DNA of 64,000 nt. Source: Pontiella desulfatans. GTDB lineage: Bacteria > Verrucomicrobiota > Kiritimatiellia > Kiritimatiellales > Pontiellaceae. Positions within the stretch are counted from its first letter, which is position 1. Each line of letters opens with the position of its first letter. Below the pieces are notes generated by a model. It was not told the origin of the DNA, made no database searches, and saw only the letters and a program-made list of their open reading frames with translations. Positions 62,880 through 64,000 of the stretch are shown here, in pieces. The position numbers were made by a program, and so were the translations under genes. The stretch is from assembly GCF_900890425.1 (NCBI RefSeq), contig NZ_CAAHFG010000001.1:4092001-4156000 (forward strand), written 5' to 3'.

Positions 62880-64000
62880 TTAACCCTTCTTCCGGAGGCC
62901 GGCCTGGATTTCGACCTTGGCGCGCTTGAAGTGCTGGTTGAGCGGACGGTGCGACGGGCAGGAATAGCTGCACGAACCGCACTCGATGCAGGCCATGACA
63001 TTCAGTTTTTCCGCCCAATCGAACCGCTTGTTTTCAACGGCCTGGCTAATGGTGGCGGGCAGGATGTCCATCGGGCAGCAGTCGACGCAGCGGCCGCACC
63101 GGATGCACGGCTCGGAGGTGTATTGCGAAACCTCGTCGTTGGCGATCAGCAGCACCCCCGAGGTGTTTTTCATGATCGTCACGCCGAGCGTACTCTGTGC
63201 AATCCCCATCATGGGGCCGCCAAGCAGCAGCTTGGCCGGCTGTTCGGAAATCCCGCCGGCGAGTTCAAGCACCTTATCGATCGGTGTGCCGATGCGCAGC
63301 TTGAAGTTGCCGGGATCGACCAGCGGTTTTCCGGTGACGGTGGTGATGCGCTCGATGGAGGGAATTCCCTTGATAACCGCATCGGCGACCGCCGCGGCGG
63401 AGGCGACGTTCTGCACGACGCAGCCGACATCCATCGGCAGCTTGCCCGGAGGCACCTCGCGGCCGGTGATGGCATAGATGAGTTGTTTCTCGGCGCCTTG
63501 CGGATAGTTGACGGGCAGTGCCGCCACCTTGACGTTGTATTTACCCGCCACCTGGTTCAACGCCTCGATGGCGTCGGGCTTATTGTTTTCAACGCCGACG
63601 ACGGCGGAGTCGAGGCCGAGGATGCGGGCAATGATGGCCGCGCCCAGCACGACGTCCTCCGCGTTCTCGAGCATTAGGCGGTGGTCGGCGGTTAGATAGG
63701 GTTCGCACTCGGCGCCGTTAAGGATGAGTGTATCGATCTTTTTGCCTTCCGGCGGGGAAAGCTTGACGTGCGCCGGGAAGCCCGCACCGCCCATGCCGAC
63801 GATGCCCGCATCCCAGACGCGTTGCTTGAGTTCGGCGGGATCGGTGCTTTTCCAATCGGCAATGGGTTCGAAGGGGCTGGCCCACTCGTCTTCGCCGTCG
63901 GCCGCGATTTCGATGCAGGGAACATGGATGCCGGTGGGGCCAGGCACCTTGTCGATGGCCTTGATGGTGCCGGAGGTCGGCGCATGCAGCGGCACGGAAA
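62880..64000 (-). CDS. rnfC: Rnf complex subunit RnfC, N-terminus cut by window edge
   Basis: About 373 residues are visible; the frame is open through the right edge (...VPLHAPTSGTIKAID), so roughly the first 50-60 residues are missing. Motifs: GMGGAGFPAHVKLSPP and LILNGAECEPYLTADHRLM (NADH/FMN-binding domain), then two 4Fe-4S clusters CIRCGRCVDCCPMDI and CIECGSCSYSCPSHRPL. The Fe-S ferredoxin pair identifies RnfC rather than NqrA. It accepts electrons from RnfB and reduces NAD+. First visible gene of the run rnfC-D-G-E. Confidence 0.92.
   Translation of the reverse strand, partial: SVPLHAPTSGTIKAIDKVPGPTGIHVPCIEIAADGEDEWASPFEPIADWKSTDPAELKQRVWDAGIVGMGGAGFPAHVKLSPPEGKKIDTLILNGAECEPYLTADHRLMLENAEDVVLGAAIIARILGLDSAVVGVENNKPDAIEALNQVAGKYNVKVAALPVNYPQGAEKQLIYAITGREVPPGKLPMDVGCVVQNVASAAAVADAVIKGIPSIERITTVTGKPLVDPGNFKLRIGTPIDKVLELAGGISEQPAKLLLGGPMMGIAQSTLGVTIMKNTSGVLLIANDEVSQYTSEPCIRCGRCVDCCPMDILPATISQAVENKRFDWAEKLNVMACIECGSCSYSCPSHRPLNQHFKRAKVEIQAGLRKKG

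Overview
The window looks like chromosome from a Gram-negative, anaerobic, polysaccharide-degrading bacterium of the PVC group, most likely Kiritimatiellota (Pontiella-like). This is inferred from content only. It has an LptD/BamD outer-membrane assembly pair, an S1 sulfatase, a GH29 fucosidase, a GH128 glucanase, ferredoxin-dependent 2-oxoacid oxidoreductase genes, an Rnf complex and many large secreted modular proteins. GC is high except in one island (about 28.2-34.1 kb), which is visibly AT-richer.

Left part (1-11.9 kb): a secretome block on the minus strand. Three large fibre-like proteins share one N-terminal module but end in three different C-terminal domains. They are interleaved with two metallopeptidase genes and a small secreted protein. 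All three fibre genes carry the same small hairpin 45-46 nt upstream of the start codon. A plus-strand secreted subtilase follows. From 11.9 to 24 kb come housekeeping and small-metabolism genes: methyltransferase, PQQ-type beta-propeller, acylphosphatase, phosphoesterase, an IspD-like protein, a DCC protein and PhoH. A GH29/UroD-like/AraC cluster, a DUF1835 protein and an unusual DoxX fusion complete this stretch.

Middle (24-34.1 kb): a plastic region. A repeat-rich spacer is followed by an IS110 transposase with a structured upstream region, a truncated integron integrase on the minus strand and an IS4-type transposase. Then come low-GC genes on the plus strand that I interpret as integron gene cassettes. 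Two attC-like sites (30997-31084 and 33495-33580) share sequence and architecture. The R'' box of the second is the exact reverse complement of the R' box of the first, as expected if the sequence between them is one cassette. That cassette encodes an 801-residue protein with an N-terminal PD-(D/E)XK nuclease-like domain and a P-loop ATPase domain, a plausible single-gene defence effector. A group II intron (RT on the minus strand) lies inside the preceding cassette.

Right part (34.5-64 kb): a 1572-residue GH128 enzyme, then repeats, then a conserved core: DAHP synthase/chorismate mutase, NYN-LOTUS protein, lptD-bamD, proS, a B12-binding-type radical SAM protein, glutamate dehydrogenase, an exonuclease, an RluA-type pseudouridine synthase, DUF6172, rnhA, a DEAD helicase and a sulfatase. 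The window ends with an FAD/Fe-S oxidoreductase-korA-korB operon convergent with rnfCDGE. Together these suggest reduced ferredoxin made by 2-oxoacid oxidation feeding Rnf. rnfA and rnfB are not in the window, and both the first gene and rnfC are cut by the window edges.
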